Part shown: piece by piece, positions 9,717-20,789 of the stretch | Position numbering within the stretch: the stretch's first letter is position 1 | How the letters are laid out: the number at the start of each line of letters is the position of its first letter | The notes under the pieces: generated by a model | The model's database searches: none | What the model was told of the DNA's origin: nothing | What the model saw: only the letters and a program-made list of their open reading frames with translations | Made by a program: the position numbers and the translations under genes | Assembly (NCBI GenBank): GCA_023627715.1 | Contig: JAMAHW010000048.1 | Location: forward strand, 62,001-126,000 | Direction of reading: 5' to 3' | DNA: 64,000 bases | Origin: Periconia sp. R9002 | Lineage: Eukaryota > Ascomycota > Dothideomycetes > Pleosporales > Periconiaceae

Positions 9717-11894
9717 GCACAAGTAGTACGTGTATATGGTAGTCCCCGCCTTCTCATTACTACCTTCACCCCACTGCGGTCAAGCTGTACTGCCTTCCAA
9801 TTAGAAAACCATTATTTGCCAAACGTACCTAGGTACACAGATAGCGTATAGCCATGCGTTATCAAATCCTCGACCATTGGGTCACTTTTCATATTTGCGA
9901 CTCAACCACATATGTACATTGTTGGGATTGCAGCTCGTAACCATCTAGCAGTCAGCAATGCAAAATGCTGGAGTTGAGTAGAAACATTCATATGGCGATT
10001 CTATTTGTGATTCACAATTTTTGTCGTTTCATAGGAAAGACGTTTAGAGTATTGCTCGTCCCGGGGTTCGCCTAGTAGCTATTACATGTAGACCTATGAG
10101 GGTATACGGAGCTCAACTACCCGATCTTCCATGGGAGGACGCATTTTTGCGTGCAAGATTTCAGCATACCGAATGACCTGCTAGAGCTAGGAAGAGTGAT
10201 GAGCGGAACTCGAATTTTAGGGTCGTGAATTTTCTCTCATTGGCGTCACAGTAATTAACGAGATGTAGAGGTGGTTGGTACGTGGTAGAGGAGATAATTT
10301 GGAGCGGTAGCGTCTCCTTTTTCATGTATGGCTCGGATTACTCTAATAAGATTTGTGACGTGGTGATGCGAATCATGAAGCCGAATACCTAGGTAGAGAG
10401 CGAGAGACTTTGGTTGAGATGAGTTGGTTGACATTGGTGCTCGATGCCCAGAGGGCCATACCATTTTGGGACTAGCCCATATCAATCCCAATAAGGAAAT
10501 TAGCAACTCATTTCGATTTTTATTAGTGCAACCAGCCACAACACAACTCGGTACCTAGGCAACAGAGCGCACGGTGATATCACATGACTTCAGGTAATTG
10601 CTGGCGCCTGAAACCGTGCCGTGCGCGGCATGGAACAATTTTTTACCTAGCGTTCTATGGTATGTATATAAGCCCGCTCTCCCTTAGAACCTAGCTGAAA
10701 ACTATCCCGGTGTAGAGGCTTTACACTTGGCAGTGAAGATTCGTCTGAGCCAGTGTTTTTGCTAGTTGAAAACTACAACTATGACCGCTCTTGTTGGTCT
10801 TCGGATCGGCAAGGAATTTTTGGAACCCCATTTGTGTTTTACACATTTTTCTTTTCATTGACTGGCATGGCGGCTGAGCCCGCTGTGTCGTTGAAGAAGA
10901 GTTTTTTTCTATGTCCTACTTTCTATACTTAAAGAGAGGGAGTCTGGTTTCATGAAGATATGAATATTGTCAGGTTGAGAGAGTTACACTACAAAATACA
11001 GGTAGAGCGTCTGCAGAGATTGACGGACTTTGTCGCTCAAATTTGTTGTTGCTGTTGCTTTTGCTGAACGGCTATCTCCAACTTTGCTTCTGGTGGACTT
11101 CCGCCTGCGCACACAGTGAACAGCTCTATATAGTTCATCAAATAAATCTTCATTATATATCACATCTACGAGATGCTCTCTTTGTATTGTTATAGTATTA
11201 TCCGCAATGTACATGATTCCATCTCGCGCTGTCTATTTTCTTTAAAATTTTCTTCTTCGACACGCGTCGCACACAAACAATCGAAAAGCGCGCTCACACC
11301 CGCCAAACGGCTTTCTACAAGCACCTTATCCCCCTCCACTCTCCATCCCGTACAAACCCACGTAAATCACCAGTAGATCCTATCACCGATACCATCTCAG
11401 CCATTTCCTCGGCCCTGGCGAGCAGCAGCGACATGGCCGTGTAGCGAAAGCGAGATCTGCGCAAGGTGGCTCTCACATTTCTCACTCGCTTGCGCCGCAA
11501 CCTCAAAGCGTGAGCTTGCGGGATGATAAAGCGGGCGGAATTCCATCCATCAGCATCACGCAGGTGGGATTCCGATATGGTACGATACGGAACGGTACGG
11601 GTGCAAAGTACGAGCTGACTGACCGCGACTCGTACGAGGCGTTTTCCCGGTTAGTGTTTTGTCGTTGACTCCATTGGAATACATGTACAAAGGCACATTT
11701 ACTTTCACTCATATACATTGATCCTACATCAAATCTAGCACACAAAAGAACCAACCTCCTACCTAGATATCTATTCTTCAGATCGAACCGTACACGATAC
11801 CCAACCCTACACACAACACCCCAAAAACCACACGCAAACACACACACACATCCACCTCCCAACCTCCCAACCCGATCAAAAAACCACCACAAAA

Positions 11895-12383
11895 ATGACA
11901 TCCCTCTACCCACACCCCCCCTACGCCGAAGACCAACCCCACGCCCACCAAATCCTCTACCTCCACACAGCCCGCGCAGGCGCAATGACCGGCTCCTTCC
12001 TCTCCCTCCTCACAGCAACCACCCAAACCGCCCTCACTTCATCCCGCCAACACCCCTTCTCCTCCCGACTCGCCACACACGTCCTCACACACGCCCCGCG
12101 CGGGCTCGTCGGCGGCACACTCTTCGGCGTAGGCGCCACCTGGGCGCGCATGCGCGGTCGCGAGGAGATTGAGTGGAAGGATCGGAGTTGGCGGTTGCTT
12201 GGGAACGAGGGCGAGGTGAGGACGGATTGGGTGGTGCTTGGGGGTGCGGTTTTGGGGGGTGTGCTTGCGGGGAGGGTATGGAGGGGGCAGGGTGCGAGGG
12301 GAGTTGTTGCTGGTGTTGGGGTGGGGATGGCGGGCGGGGTGGGGTATATGGTTGGGAGGATGGCTGGGAAGGGGAGGGAGTGA
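11895..12383 (+). CDS. Small fungal membrane protein, unknown function
   Basis: Single-exon 162 aa protein. The ATG sits in a good context (ACAAAAATGACA) after a pyrimidine-rich leader. The N-terminus has a His/Pro-rich motif (PHAHQILYLHTARAG). A Gly/Ala-rich central segment (LVGGTLFGVGATWARM) precedes a charged block (GREEIEWKDRSWRLL). The C-terminus is a strongly Gly/Val-rich hydrophobic hairpin, suggesting two to four membrane passes. It resembles small uncharacterised fungal membrane proteins (possibly DUF1757), but this is from memory and weak. The coding strand changes from C-rich to G-rich at about 12150 without a frame change. Confidence 0.65.
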   Translation: MTSLYPHPPYAEDQPHAHQILYLHTARAGAMTGSFLSLLTATTQTALTSSRQHPFSSRLATHVLTHAPRGLVGGTLFGVGATWARMRGREEIEWKDRSWRLLGNEGEVRTDWVVLGGAVLGGVLAGRVWRGQGARGVVAGVGVGMAGGVGYMVGRMAGKGRE

Positions 12384-12810
12384 GGGAGTTTGGGATAAGG
12401 GAAGGGGAAGGGGAAGGTAGAGAGGGTGTGTGTGTTCGGTGGTGGGTTTCGACGGATTGAGGAGGGGTGTATGGGTAGAATTTTTGGGTCTGGGTACTCT
12501 CAGCGTGATTTCATGTATTTGTATAACTGTAGTATATAGACATCTTCTCTTTGAAGCTTAGAGGTAGATGATATTTGTGGATGTGTGCGAGGATATCGTT
12601 GAGGACCATCCCGAAAGGCTATTGACCAAATCTATACTCGTACTGTGGAGTTTTCTTTTCTTTGCCTTTTCTCAAACATTATAGACCTCTCCTAGAGGAA
12701 TGTTAAGCGTTGGAAAAGTCCGTCACCGACTGGATCTGCGCTGTTATTGATTCTTTAATTTCTTTTTTATCTTTATCTAATAGCAAGATGTTAACGGATC
12801 CACACGCCAT
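12384..12810. other. Convergent intergenic
   Basis: 427 bp between convergent genes. A G-rich run follows the small membrane gene; nothing else was recognised. Confidence 0.5.
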
Positions 12811-14267
12811 CTACTCCTGTATATACTTCTTCAACCCCCTCAGACGCTCCTGCGCCGTCTCGAGCACATCGTCGTTCTTGCACACCGCGAACCTCAGCCA
12901 ATCCTCCACGATATGCGCGTTCTGCGGCGTGAAAAACTCCGTAGGCGGGATCGCCGCGACGCCCACCTCCTTGATCAAAAACCAACTGAGCTGAAAGTCT
13001 CTCGGGCGCTCCGCGACGTGCGGGGGGAAATCGTAGTCTGCGGGCAGTTTGACCTTGCTCATGTTGACCAGCACAAAGTAGCCGCCTTCGGGGTCAGAGT
13101 ACGGGAGTCCCAGCTCGTCCCATATGGCGTTGAACTTGTCCATCTTGGCCTTCATCTCGCGCTTGGACTCGTCCCAGAAGTTGTGGGCGTCGGCTTGCTC
13201 GAAGCCGATGGCGGTTGCTTCCTGTAGAGGCGAGACGGACGAGTAGCAGATGCGCGTGTGAGCGGCGCTGACATATTTGATCAAGTGTTCCGGTCCGATC
13301 AGCCAGCCGACTCTCCAGCCCGTCGCGTAAAAGTTCTTGCCGCCGGAACCAACGGTCAGCGTGAGTTTTGCGATTTCCGGGGAGAGGGTGGCGACGCGCG
13401 TGAATGGGACGTAGTAGAGGCGGTCGTAGACTTCGTCGGAGAGGATGATGATGTTGTGCTTGACGCAAATGTCGGCGATGGCCTTGAGTTCGTCTTTGGA
13501 AAAGACTTTGCCGATGGGGTTGTGCGGGCTGTTGAGCACAATCATGCGTGTCTTTGGAGTGATGGCGGCTTCGAACTCGGCGACGTCGAGCGTCCATTCT
13601 GCGGCAGATGTTGTCTTGGTGGCACCCTCTTTGGGTGGGTGCATGGGCACGTAGACCACCTTGCCGCCCGGCATCTCGATGTTGCTAATGTACTGATCGA
13701 AGAAGGGCTCAAACACAATGACTTCGTCGCCCTGCTCCAAGAAGCCCATGAATGCAGACAACATTCCCTCATTTGCGCCCGTCGTTATCGTGACTTCCTT
13801 GTCGGGATCCAGCGTGCGACCAAAGAATGGAGAGTAGGCATCGGCGATGGCCTTCTTCAGGCGCGGCCGGCCCTTGGTGGGAGAGTACTGATTGCATTCT
13901 ACGGTATCGAGGGCAGACTTTGCGGCATCGAGGACGAACTTGGGAGGGTTGTAGCCGAAGAAGCCCTGGCCCATATTGACAATGGGTTGCACTGGAGAGG
14001 CAGCGGCGGCCTCGTTGACGATGGACCTGGCATTTCATCAGCGCTGGTTCTTTATATTCGCCAGACATTATCGTACCAGACATCCTGCTTCTGGCCAGCA
14101 ACTCGGGCAGCCGGCTTGAAGGGATCCTCTCGTCGCGTTGTTGCGGACATGGCGCGAAGAGGGGTGAAGGCGGGGTGGTATCTGGGGGATGATGCGACGA
14201 GCTTGCAGAGAGCTTTGGTGGGTGCAATCAATTGGCGACGATGAGAGGAAAAAGAAAAACCATTCAT
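12811..14267 (-). CDS. Kynurenine-type aminotransferase (class I/II PLP)
   Basis: PLP-dependent transaminase of the kynurenine-oxoglutarate aminotransferase group (yeast Bna3-like). It converts kynurenine plus a 2-oxo acid to kynurenate, or acts on related amino acids. Model complement(join(12811..14026, 14077..14267)), 468 aa; the 50 bp intron is needed to give QDVWSIVNEAA. Visible motifs are NMGQGFFGY near the N-terminus, YSPTKGRPRLKKAI, NSPHNPIGKVFS (NPxG), LSDEVYDRL with the PLP-N1 Asp, and GGKNFYATGWRVGW with the Schiff-base Lys and the phosphate-binding Arg. The basic Ser-rich first 39 residues look like a mitochondrial presequence. Met40 (MSATTRRED, at 14150) could start a cytosolic form. 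Confidence 0.9.
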
Positions 14268-14513
14268 GGCCTTTACATGGATAAAAAGAACGATGGGCAG
14301 CAATGTCCCTAAAACTTATCACACCTCCATCTCCCCTGTGCTTGCGTGCTTTGGGGAACCGACATCGCAGCTCACTAATTGAAGACAAATGCCGTCATCA
14401 GCCGTGCCGGTCCATTAGTCTGGTCAAAGCGCGCGCCCTTCGTTCTCAGACTCGTTAATTTACGCGACGCGGTGGAATTGGTGCTTGCTGGAGTCGAGTT
14501 GAGTCCAACCAAT
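14268..14513. promoter_or_regulatory. Divergent promoter, aminotransferase / MGS1
   Basis: A 246 bp head-to-head gap that must hold both promoters. No TATA box is evident on either side. Confidence 0.5.
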
Positions 14514-16187
14514 ATGAGTGGAGGAGTTGCTTGTCCCGTGTGCAACGTCGTCGTAAAGGAAAACTTCATCAACGAACATCTAGACAGCGGGTGCAAGTCT
14601 CACGTCTACGAGAACAACGAAGCTCTCAATCCGCCCAAAACACACAGCTTCTTCACACCCGTCGCCCGAAAGCCCACCGCCGGTGCTCAGAATGGAAACC
14701 CTGCTTCGTCTCCCATAGCCCCGCCTCTTACAGATCGCTCCAAAACCCCTCCAGCAGGCACGAAACGCCCTTTCGAAGAATCCGCAAATGTCCCACTTAA
14801 TGGCGAACCGCAATCACCCTCCGCCGGGAGGCGAAAGAAACCAAAGGCCGTCGTCGACGCCCAACCTCTCGCTGAGCGATTGAGGCCCATGAAGCTGGAC
14901 GATGTCTTTGGACAAGAACTCATCGGTCCAAGGGGGACTTTGCGCGGGATGATGGAAGAAAAGAAGATACCATCCATGATCCTCTGGGGAAAATCAGGCA
15001 CAGGCAAAACCACAATCGCGCGTATCCTCGCGCACGCATCGGGCGCTCGATTCCAGGAAATCAACAGCACCAGCACCAAGCTCGAAGAAGTCCGCAAGAT
15101 CTTCGACCAAGCGCTCAAAGACCTCCAACTCACCGGTCGAAAAACCATCGTCTTCTGCGACGAGATCCACCGCTTCTCCAAAACCCAACAAGACGCCTTC
15201 CTCGCGCCCGTAGAGTCAGGAACCATAACCCTCATCGCCGCCACGACGGAAAACCCCTCGTTCAAAGTCATCAGCGCGCTCCTCTCCCGCTGCCGCACCT
15301 TCACCCTCAACGACCTCTCCGAGGACTCAATCCTCCAAATCCTCACCCGGGCCCTGACGATCGAAAACTTCTCCTCACCGCTCCTCGACACCGAAATGCT
15401 GCAATACCTCGCCTCCTTCTCCGACGGCGACGCCCGCACCGCCCTCAACCTCCTCGAACTCGCAATGTCCCTCTCCAAAAACCCAAACACTACAAAAGCC
15501 GAGCTCAAACGAAGCCTCACAAAAACCCTCGTCTACGACCGCGCGGGAGACCAGCACTACGAAAACATCTCGGCGCTGCACAAATCGATCCGCGGCTCCG
15601 ACCCGGACGCCGCCCTCTACTACCTCACGCGCATGCTCAAGTCGGGCGAGGACCCGCGCTACATCGCCCGCCGCCTCATCGTCGTCGCGTCCGAGGACGT
15701 CGGCCTCGCCGACAACTCGATGCTGTCCCTCGCGACCGCGACCTACTCGGCCTGCGAGAAAATCGGCCTGCCCGAATGCAGCATCAACCTCGCCCACGCC
15801 GTCGTCGCCCTCAGCCTGGCCCCGAAATCGACCCGCGCGTACCGCGGCTTACGCGCTGCCGAGGCGGCGTTGATGGAGCCTGGGGTTGCGAGTTTACCGA
15901 TCCCGCTGCACTTGAGGAATGCGCCTACGCGGTTGATGAAGGAGATTGGGTATTCTGAGGGGTACAAGTATAATCCGGATTATGTGGATGGGAGGGTCAA
16001 GCAGGAGTATTTGCCGGAAGGGTTGAGGGGAAGGAGGTTTTTGGAGGAGAGGGATTTGGGGACCAAGGTCGACGTGGATTTGGTGGGCGGTGAGGGTGGA
16101 AATGAGGATCAGAAGGGAGAGGTGGAGGAAGAGACTGAGGAGATGGATGAAGAGGGGGATAGTTTGCAACCTGAGTTGGACTTTTAG
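14514..16187 (+). CDS. MGS1: MGS1/WRNIP1-type AAA+ ATPase, genome maintenance
   Basis: Single-exon 557 aa DNA-dependent ATPase of the Mgs1/WRNIP1/RarA clade, which acts at stalled replication forks with ubiquitinated PCNA. An N-terminal UBZ4 zinc finger is visible (C7-x2-C10-x11-H22-x4-C27). The linker is low-complexity, basic and Pro-rich, and contains THSFFTP at 43-49, a possible PIP-like motif. The AAA+ core has Walker A GKSGTGKT (159-166), Walker B CDEIHRF (around 215-221), sensor 1 ATTENPSF and SDGDARTALNLLE. The C-terminal RarA-type oligomerisation domain ends in an acidic tail. I chose ATG 14514 because it puts the UBZ finger at the N-terminus; the frame is open further upstream but has no ATG there. 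Confidence 0.95.
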   Translation: MSGGVACPVCNVVVKENFINEHLDSGCKSHVYENNEALNPPKTHSFFTPVARKPTAGAQNGNPASSPIAPPLTDRSKTPPAGTKRPFEESANVPLNGEPQSPSAGRRKKPKAVVDAQPLAERLRPMKLDDVFGQELIGPRGTLRGMMEEKKIPSMILWGKSGTGKTTIARILAHASGARFQEINSTSTKLEEVRKIFDQALKDLQLTGRKTIVFCDEIHRFSKTQQDAFLAPVESGTITLIAATTENPSFKVISALLSRCRTFTLNDLSEDSILQILTRALTIENFSSPLLDTEMLQYLASFSDGDARTALNLLELAMSLSKNPNTTKAELKRSLTKTLVYDRAGDQHYENISALHKSIRGSDPDAALYYLTRMLKSGEDPRYIARRLIVVASEDVGLADNSMLSLATATYSACEKIGLPECSINLAHAVVALSLAPKSTRAYRGLRAAEAALMEPGVASLPIPLHLRNAPTRLMKEIGYSEGYKYNPDYVDGRVKQEYLPEGLRGRRFLEERDLGTKVDVDLVGGEGGNEDQKGEVEEETEEMDEEGDSLQPELDF

Positions 16188-16604
16188 TTGGGTTTGGATT
16201 TTGGGAGTTGGATGTTTCTTTTTTTTCGGTTTAATTTGGATGGAGTCCGCAAAATTTGATAGCGATAGCGAATACCCCCAAAATGCATTGTATAAGTATT
16301 CAGGTGTACAGTTCAATGTTTATTTCTTGGTCAAGGGTAATCCAGGGAGAAGTAATCTCCATGTCAGCTTGTGCGAGAACGATTACAGTTATAAGGATAG
16401 CTCCACGCCGTAGCTTTAAGAAGGGAAATGGCACATCCAATGTCTAGGCACAAGCTTAATGCGCTCATGCAATTCATTGTAAAGAGGCTAAATAATACCA
16501 GTGAACCGTTGAAAACCCTCTCCCAAGGACATATATACATATCTGCAGCTCCTACCCAAAACGCCAGTGACCGTAGCCACCCATAGCACAAGAAAGCAAA
16601 CCCA
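16188..16604. other. Convergent intergenic, MGS1/VTI1
   Basis: 417 bp holding the 3' ends of MGS1 and VTI1; nothing else was recognised. Confidence 0.5.
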
Positions 16605-17578
16605 TCATCTTCTGAACTTGCTGAAGATCACTGCAATGATGAGTAGAACCAACACCGTGATGATGGCAATGGTAATGAGCCGGTTCGTCGCCATCCTATA
16701 TCGTGATACTCGTTAGTGAAACTGTGCTTGGTACTGTTGCAAGCATCACCAGAATCTGGGCGCACAGAAGGCGTCAATACCAGACTGCTCAGCTTGGTTG
16801 TAGGCTGAAAAGAGGGGGGAAACGCACCTCCTAGCCATTCCCTTCAAAGTTTTAATACTCCGATCCGTATAGCTCTCGCTCGCCAGCAACGTATCGTGCG
16901 TGTGAATAATCTGCTCCCGCTGCCTGTGCAGATCACCAAGGGTGCTAGCACCAATCTCCTCTGTCTCGAGCGCCATGCGCTGCGCGGCCGTGAGCCTGTT
17001 TGACGACCGCTGCAGCCGATCCGTACCGGACAGCAGCTGCTGCCGCTGCTCGAGCTGCGCATCCGACGAGTCTGGGTTGTCTGAGTAGCGGTCGCCGAAG
17101 AGCTTGCTTCGGTCGCTGGCGTACGATTCGAGCTTGCGCTTGCTGGTGTCGAGATCGTGTTCGAAGTTGCGGAATCGCGTGTTGTACTTTGATTTGAGAT
17201 TTGCGGGGATGTTGGATTTCTCGAGGCGCATTTGACCAATCTAGATGTGCGATTGTCCATGTTAGAATGATAGTAGTGGGTTGGAAGTTTTGAATGAGGG
17301 CGTGATCATGCGGAGACAGCTGCTCTTCGTGGTTGCGGAGAAGCAAGAGTAAACCTCCGTTGGCACGCCCCCAACCTCCAGGCAGTAGTAGTACTGACCA
17401 ACTCGTCTGCCTCCTCCAGCGCCCTCTCGGCCCTGCTGATAGCTGCTTTTCGAGGTTCTCCCGTTGTCTCCTTGATCTGCTCTATTTGCTGGTTGAGGTC
17501 TGCCTGCACGAGCTTCAGCTCGGCTTCATAGCCGCTGAAGCGTTCGGTGCCTGCTTCGGCATCGATGAGGTTCGACAT
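16605..17578 (-). CDS. VTI1: Qb-SNARE Vti1
   Basis: SNARE for Golgi-endosome-vacuole membrane fusion. Model complement(join(16605..16695, 16828..17240, 17399..17578)), 227 aa; both introns restore the family sequence (EEADEL-IGQMRLEK and GMARRM-ATNRL). The N-terminal Habc domain is coiled-coil and charged (ERFSGYEAELKLVQADL). The SNARE helix (ALETEEIGASTLGDLHRQREQI through SIKTLKGMARR) includes the QREQ core of Vti1 proteins. A C-terminal tail anchor (LITIAIITVLVLLIIAVIF) is followed by SKFRR in the lumen. The length is typical for the family. Confidence 0.94.
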
Positions 17579-18287
17579 GGTGATAGGTTGTAGGGGTTTA
17601 GCGGAGTCGGTGTGGCAGGTGTAGGTATACGAGAAGCGGTGATAGAGGTGGTAATATCGCGGGTCTTGGGAGGGTGCAGTGTCGTCGTCACAATCGTCGT
17701 TGGATGCGTGAAGTATATCAAAGGATGCGACTACGCAATGCCCAGGCTATCCTTGCCAAGTTGGGGCTAGATCACGTGGACGTGTCTCACACCCCGTCTC
17801 CAATACAAGTTAAGGCCCGAGAAGACCGTTCTATATTTGTGTCTGCTGACAGTACGTAGGTACAGTCAGGTTAATAAATGTCTCTTGCTGTCGTGGTACA
17901 TGCGATTGTGCGTCAATCGTTATCGATTAATCTTTGCAGATTAGCCATGTGCTCGCATCTCATAGCCCAAACACGCCCTGATACAGGTACCTTTTCAGTC
18001 TATCCACACATTTTTCTAGTGGAGGACATCCCAAACCGACCGCATAATGTCCCCAGTGATTTGGGGTACAATTCAGAATATTGACACTAATTCCAGTTCA
18101 GCTGAAACGAGAATCGCTTCAGGATCAATGACCTCACCACTTCTGAATTCCGATCTTTCGCGCCTTTAGTTCTGGACATGTGTACATATCGTGTGTTTAC
18201 TTGATTAAACTAGCTCAAGACCCTTGGACACTAAAAATGCTATAAAACCCAAAGCTCCCCTAAATCTTCACCCGGTAGTCGTAAGAG
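17579..18287. other. Divergent promoter region, VTI1 / flavoprotein
   Basis: 709 bp between divergent genes. A TATAAAA element lies on the flavoprotein side (18241-18247). No other gene is visible. Confidence 0.5.
18241..18247 (+). promoter_or_regulatory. TATA box of the flavoprotein gene
   Basis: TATAAAA lies 41-47 bp upstream of the ATG at 18288. Confidence 0.45.
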
Positions 18288-19937
18288 ATGGAAAGAAAAC
18301 GCATAGCTATAGTCGGGAGCGGTATCTCTGGCCTGTCAACCCTCTGGACCCTCCGCGATTCACATCACGAAATCCACCTTTTCGAAAAGGAAGCTCGATT
18401 GGGCGGCCACACAAATACAGCGACATGGACACATAATGGAAAATCTACACCTGTAGATACAGGCTTCATCGTATTGAACACTGCGACCTATCGTGCGTGC
18501 ACCAATCGTACTCACTACCGACTACATGCTACAGAGTTGTGCTAACATTGCATACGACGTAGCAAACTTTATCGCATTTCTCAAAGCCCTCAACGTGAAG
18601 ACAATCGCCTCGCAAATGACATTTGGTATTTCCAAGGACGCGGGGGCTTTCGAATGGTCAGGAACATCGCTTAGTGGGCTCTTTGCGCAACGCTCGAACG
18701 CACTGAGTCCTTCTTTCTGGCGCATGGTTTTCGACATTGTTCGCTTCAACCTATTCTCTCTAGACCTTCTGTCCTCGTCTAGTAAAGAACCTTTGGATTT
18801 GACTATTGGTCAGTATCTGGAGAGAGAAGGCTATTCTGATGCTTTCCGAGACAACTACCTAATCCCAATGACCGCATGTGTATGGTCTACTGGGCCGGAC
18901 AAGTGTGCACTGGAGTTTCCGGCATTAACATTGATTCGGTTCATGTGGAACCATCATCTGCTTAGTACGATAGCTGAGAGACCTCCATGGCTGACAATAG
19001 AGGGTGGGTCTCAAAGGTACATCGACGCAGTTCTCCAACAGTGCAGCAATGCGAAAATCTACACGGGAACGGCCGTGAGATCTGTCAGAAGAGAAAATGG
19101 CAAAGTCAAGGTTTCATTCGACAGTACAGAGGGAGGGAAGACTAGCGTATATGACGAGGTTGTGCTGGCTTGCCACGGAGACCAAGCAAGAAACATCGTA
19201 GGAACCGAAGCGACGGATGACGAGCGGGAGATACTGAATGCTTTCGAAACAACCCCAAATAAGGCGTATCTGCATTCCGATATCTCGGTATAAACCCTTC
19301 CTCCTAATATTTCTGTATATACTAACAGACAAAGCTCATGCCGCTACGTCGAGACGCCTGGTCAGCATGGAATTACCTTACCTCCTCACAGTCATCTACG
19401 CTGGCCGACGCTTCATCCGGCGGTCTTCAAACGGTTTCGCTGACCTACAACATGAACATATTGCAATCGCTACCAACATCGATATTCGGTGATGTTTTGG
19501 TTACGCTCAACCCGGAAAAACCGCCCTCTCCATCACTCACCCAAGCCACGTACGAATACCGCCATCCTCTGTATAACGCACGTATGGTGGCCGCACAAGA
19601 GGAGTTGGGACAAATTCAAGGCAAGAAGGGCATCTGGTATGCCGGGGCTTGGACAGGATATGGATTCCACGAGGATGGGGTTTCAAGCGGAATGAGGGTT
19701 GGTTTGAGATTGGGTGGGAGCGTTCCATGGGAGGCACAAAACGCAAAGTTTAGTCGGGGAACAGCGCCGGCATTGACGTGGAAAGATTATGTTGTAAGGG
19801 CTGTCGTCGCGGTTTTGCAGTGGTATGTCGCGGTTCTTGAGCGTGTATCGGGTATACGAACGAGAGGGAGTAGGGTAAATGTCCAGGTATATTCTAACGG
19901 AAACGGTACTGTGAATGGTAAGGCGAAAGCATCCTGA
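18288..19937 (+). CDS. NAD/FAD-binding amine-oxidase-like protein (COG2907)
   Basis: Model join(18288..18492, 18563..19287, 19329..19937), 512 aa. The first intron is confirmed by the restored TYPNFIAFLKALNV and the second by STKLMPLRRDAWSAWNYL. An N-terminal dinucleotide fold is visible (IAIVGSGISGLS, GxGxxG at 10-15), followed by FEKEARLGGHTNT and the DTGFIVLN segment. The C-terminus has the second FAD contact (WYAGAWTGYGFHEDGVSSGMRVG). This matches the predicted NAD/FAD-binding proteins of COG2907. In bacteria these often sit beside cyclopropane-fatty-acid-synthase-like and DUF1365 genes and are linked to fatty-acid tail modification; a lipid role here is inference. No such partner gene is in the window. 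Confidence 0.87.
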
Positions 19938-20223
19938 TAGAATAAGCGATAGTGCAGCAATTCAATCCTGCTCAAAACAATGCCAGATAAGATCAGTGTC
20001 ATCGTTAGCACATCACCCTGCTTTGAAGACTACAACGAGCTTTGGTCGTGATTTTATGCCATTGATTCTTTATTTTGGAAAACCCGGAGAAACCCATGAT
20101 GATCGTCACAGGACCGGCACGACCGGGACCCGAAAATGCTGAAGCGGATCATGTCCTTGTCGATATGACCGCTGCATGTGGAAAACAATCGAAAACTCCC
20201 CACCCATGAGCCCGGACTTAAAC

Positions 20224-20789
20224 TTAAACTTCAGCAATCTCCCTCAATCGTCGGATCGTGGACCTTGTGGCGGCAGCGGCGGGAGTTCTATATTGTGGTT
20301 AGAAAAGAACATGATTCGCTTCCGAAGACAACTGTGGTCTTGGATCGGGACGCCCAGCGGCACTTACGAGACGGTGTAGGCGCCACCAGCAGTGGTCTTG
20401 CGGCATGACCTGCAGTTCCAGATACCTTCTCCACGTTAGCCATATATCGACAAGAGCAAGATGTGAGGGCGGCGTGTAGTGTGGAGGCATAAGCGAGCTT
20501 CGATATGGTTTTGGTCGTATCATCCATCCGTGCCTCCAAACCCGCACCCTCTTTCGTTGCAACGTACCGACAGCCTCGCGCTTGACAGCGTTCTTTCCGC
20601 AGAATTGGCAGATGTAGCGGGCGTGCTGGGTGATCTAAAGTAAACGGTCAACTGCTGCTCTCCTCGCTAGCCCGGCGGCTGGATTGTCTATGTACGTACT
20701 TCCATCTTCTTGACCTGCTTACGCAGGGAAGCACCGTAGCGCGTTCCGTACTTGCCGGTGATTCCGACCTTCTTGGTGCGTTTGGTCAT
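20224..20789 (-). CDS. RPL43: 60S ribosomal protein eL43 (L37Ae)
   Basis: Zinc-ribbon protein of the large ribosomal subunit. Model complement(join(20224..20287, 20368..20425, 20568..20634, 20700..20789)), 92 aa, exactly the family length. Exon 1 encodes [20 protein letters not shown]; exon 2 has the first CxxC (YICQFCGKN); exon 3 has [17 protein letters not shown]; exon 4 encodes [20 protein letters not shown] and the stop. The four exons are 58-90 bp each, so no long open frame marks this gene. Conservation with yeast Rpl43 runs along the whole length. Intron-rich, short ribosomal protein genes are normal in filamentous fungi. Confidence 0.97.

Larger units (their letters stand above)
9181..11894. 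other. 2.7 kb gene-poor, AT-rich repeat-bearing region
   Basis: No coding frame looks real. It holds the divergent promoters of its flanking genes, one copy of a dispersed repeat (about 9421-9540), degenerate GGTAT/GGTAC pentamers (9560-9716), two exact TACCTAGGTA palindromes (near 9825 and 10387), and a promoter-like TATATAAG at about 10664 not followed by a recognisable gene. Confidence 0.6.

Noticed and set aside
13258..14244. Long plus-strand open frame (about 328 codons) opposite the aminotransferase
   Set aside because: It is antisense to a strongly conserved gene with intact catalytic motifs, and its own sequence has no family features. It comes from the codon bias of the real gene.
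14687..15520. Minus-strand open frame (about 277 codons) opposite MGS1
   Set aside because: Shadow of the AAA+ gene; Ser/Arg-rich with no motif.
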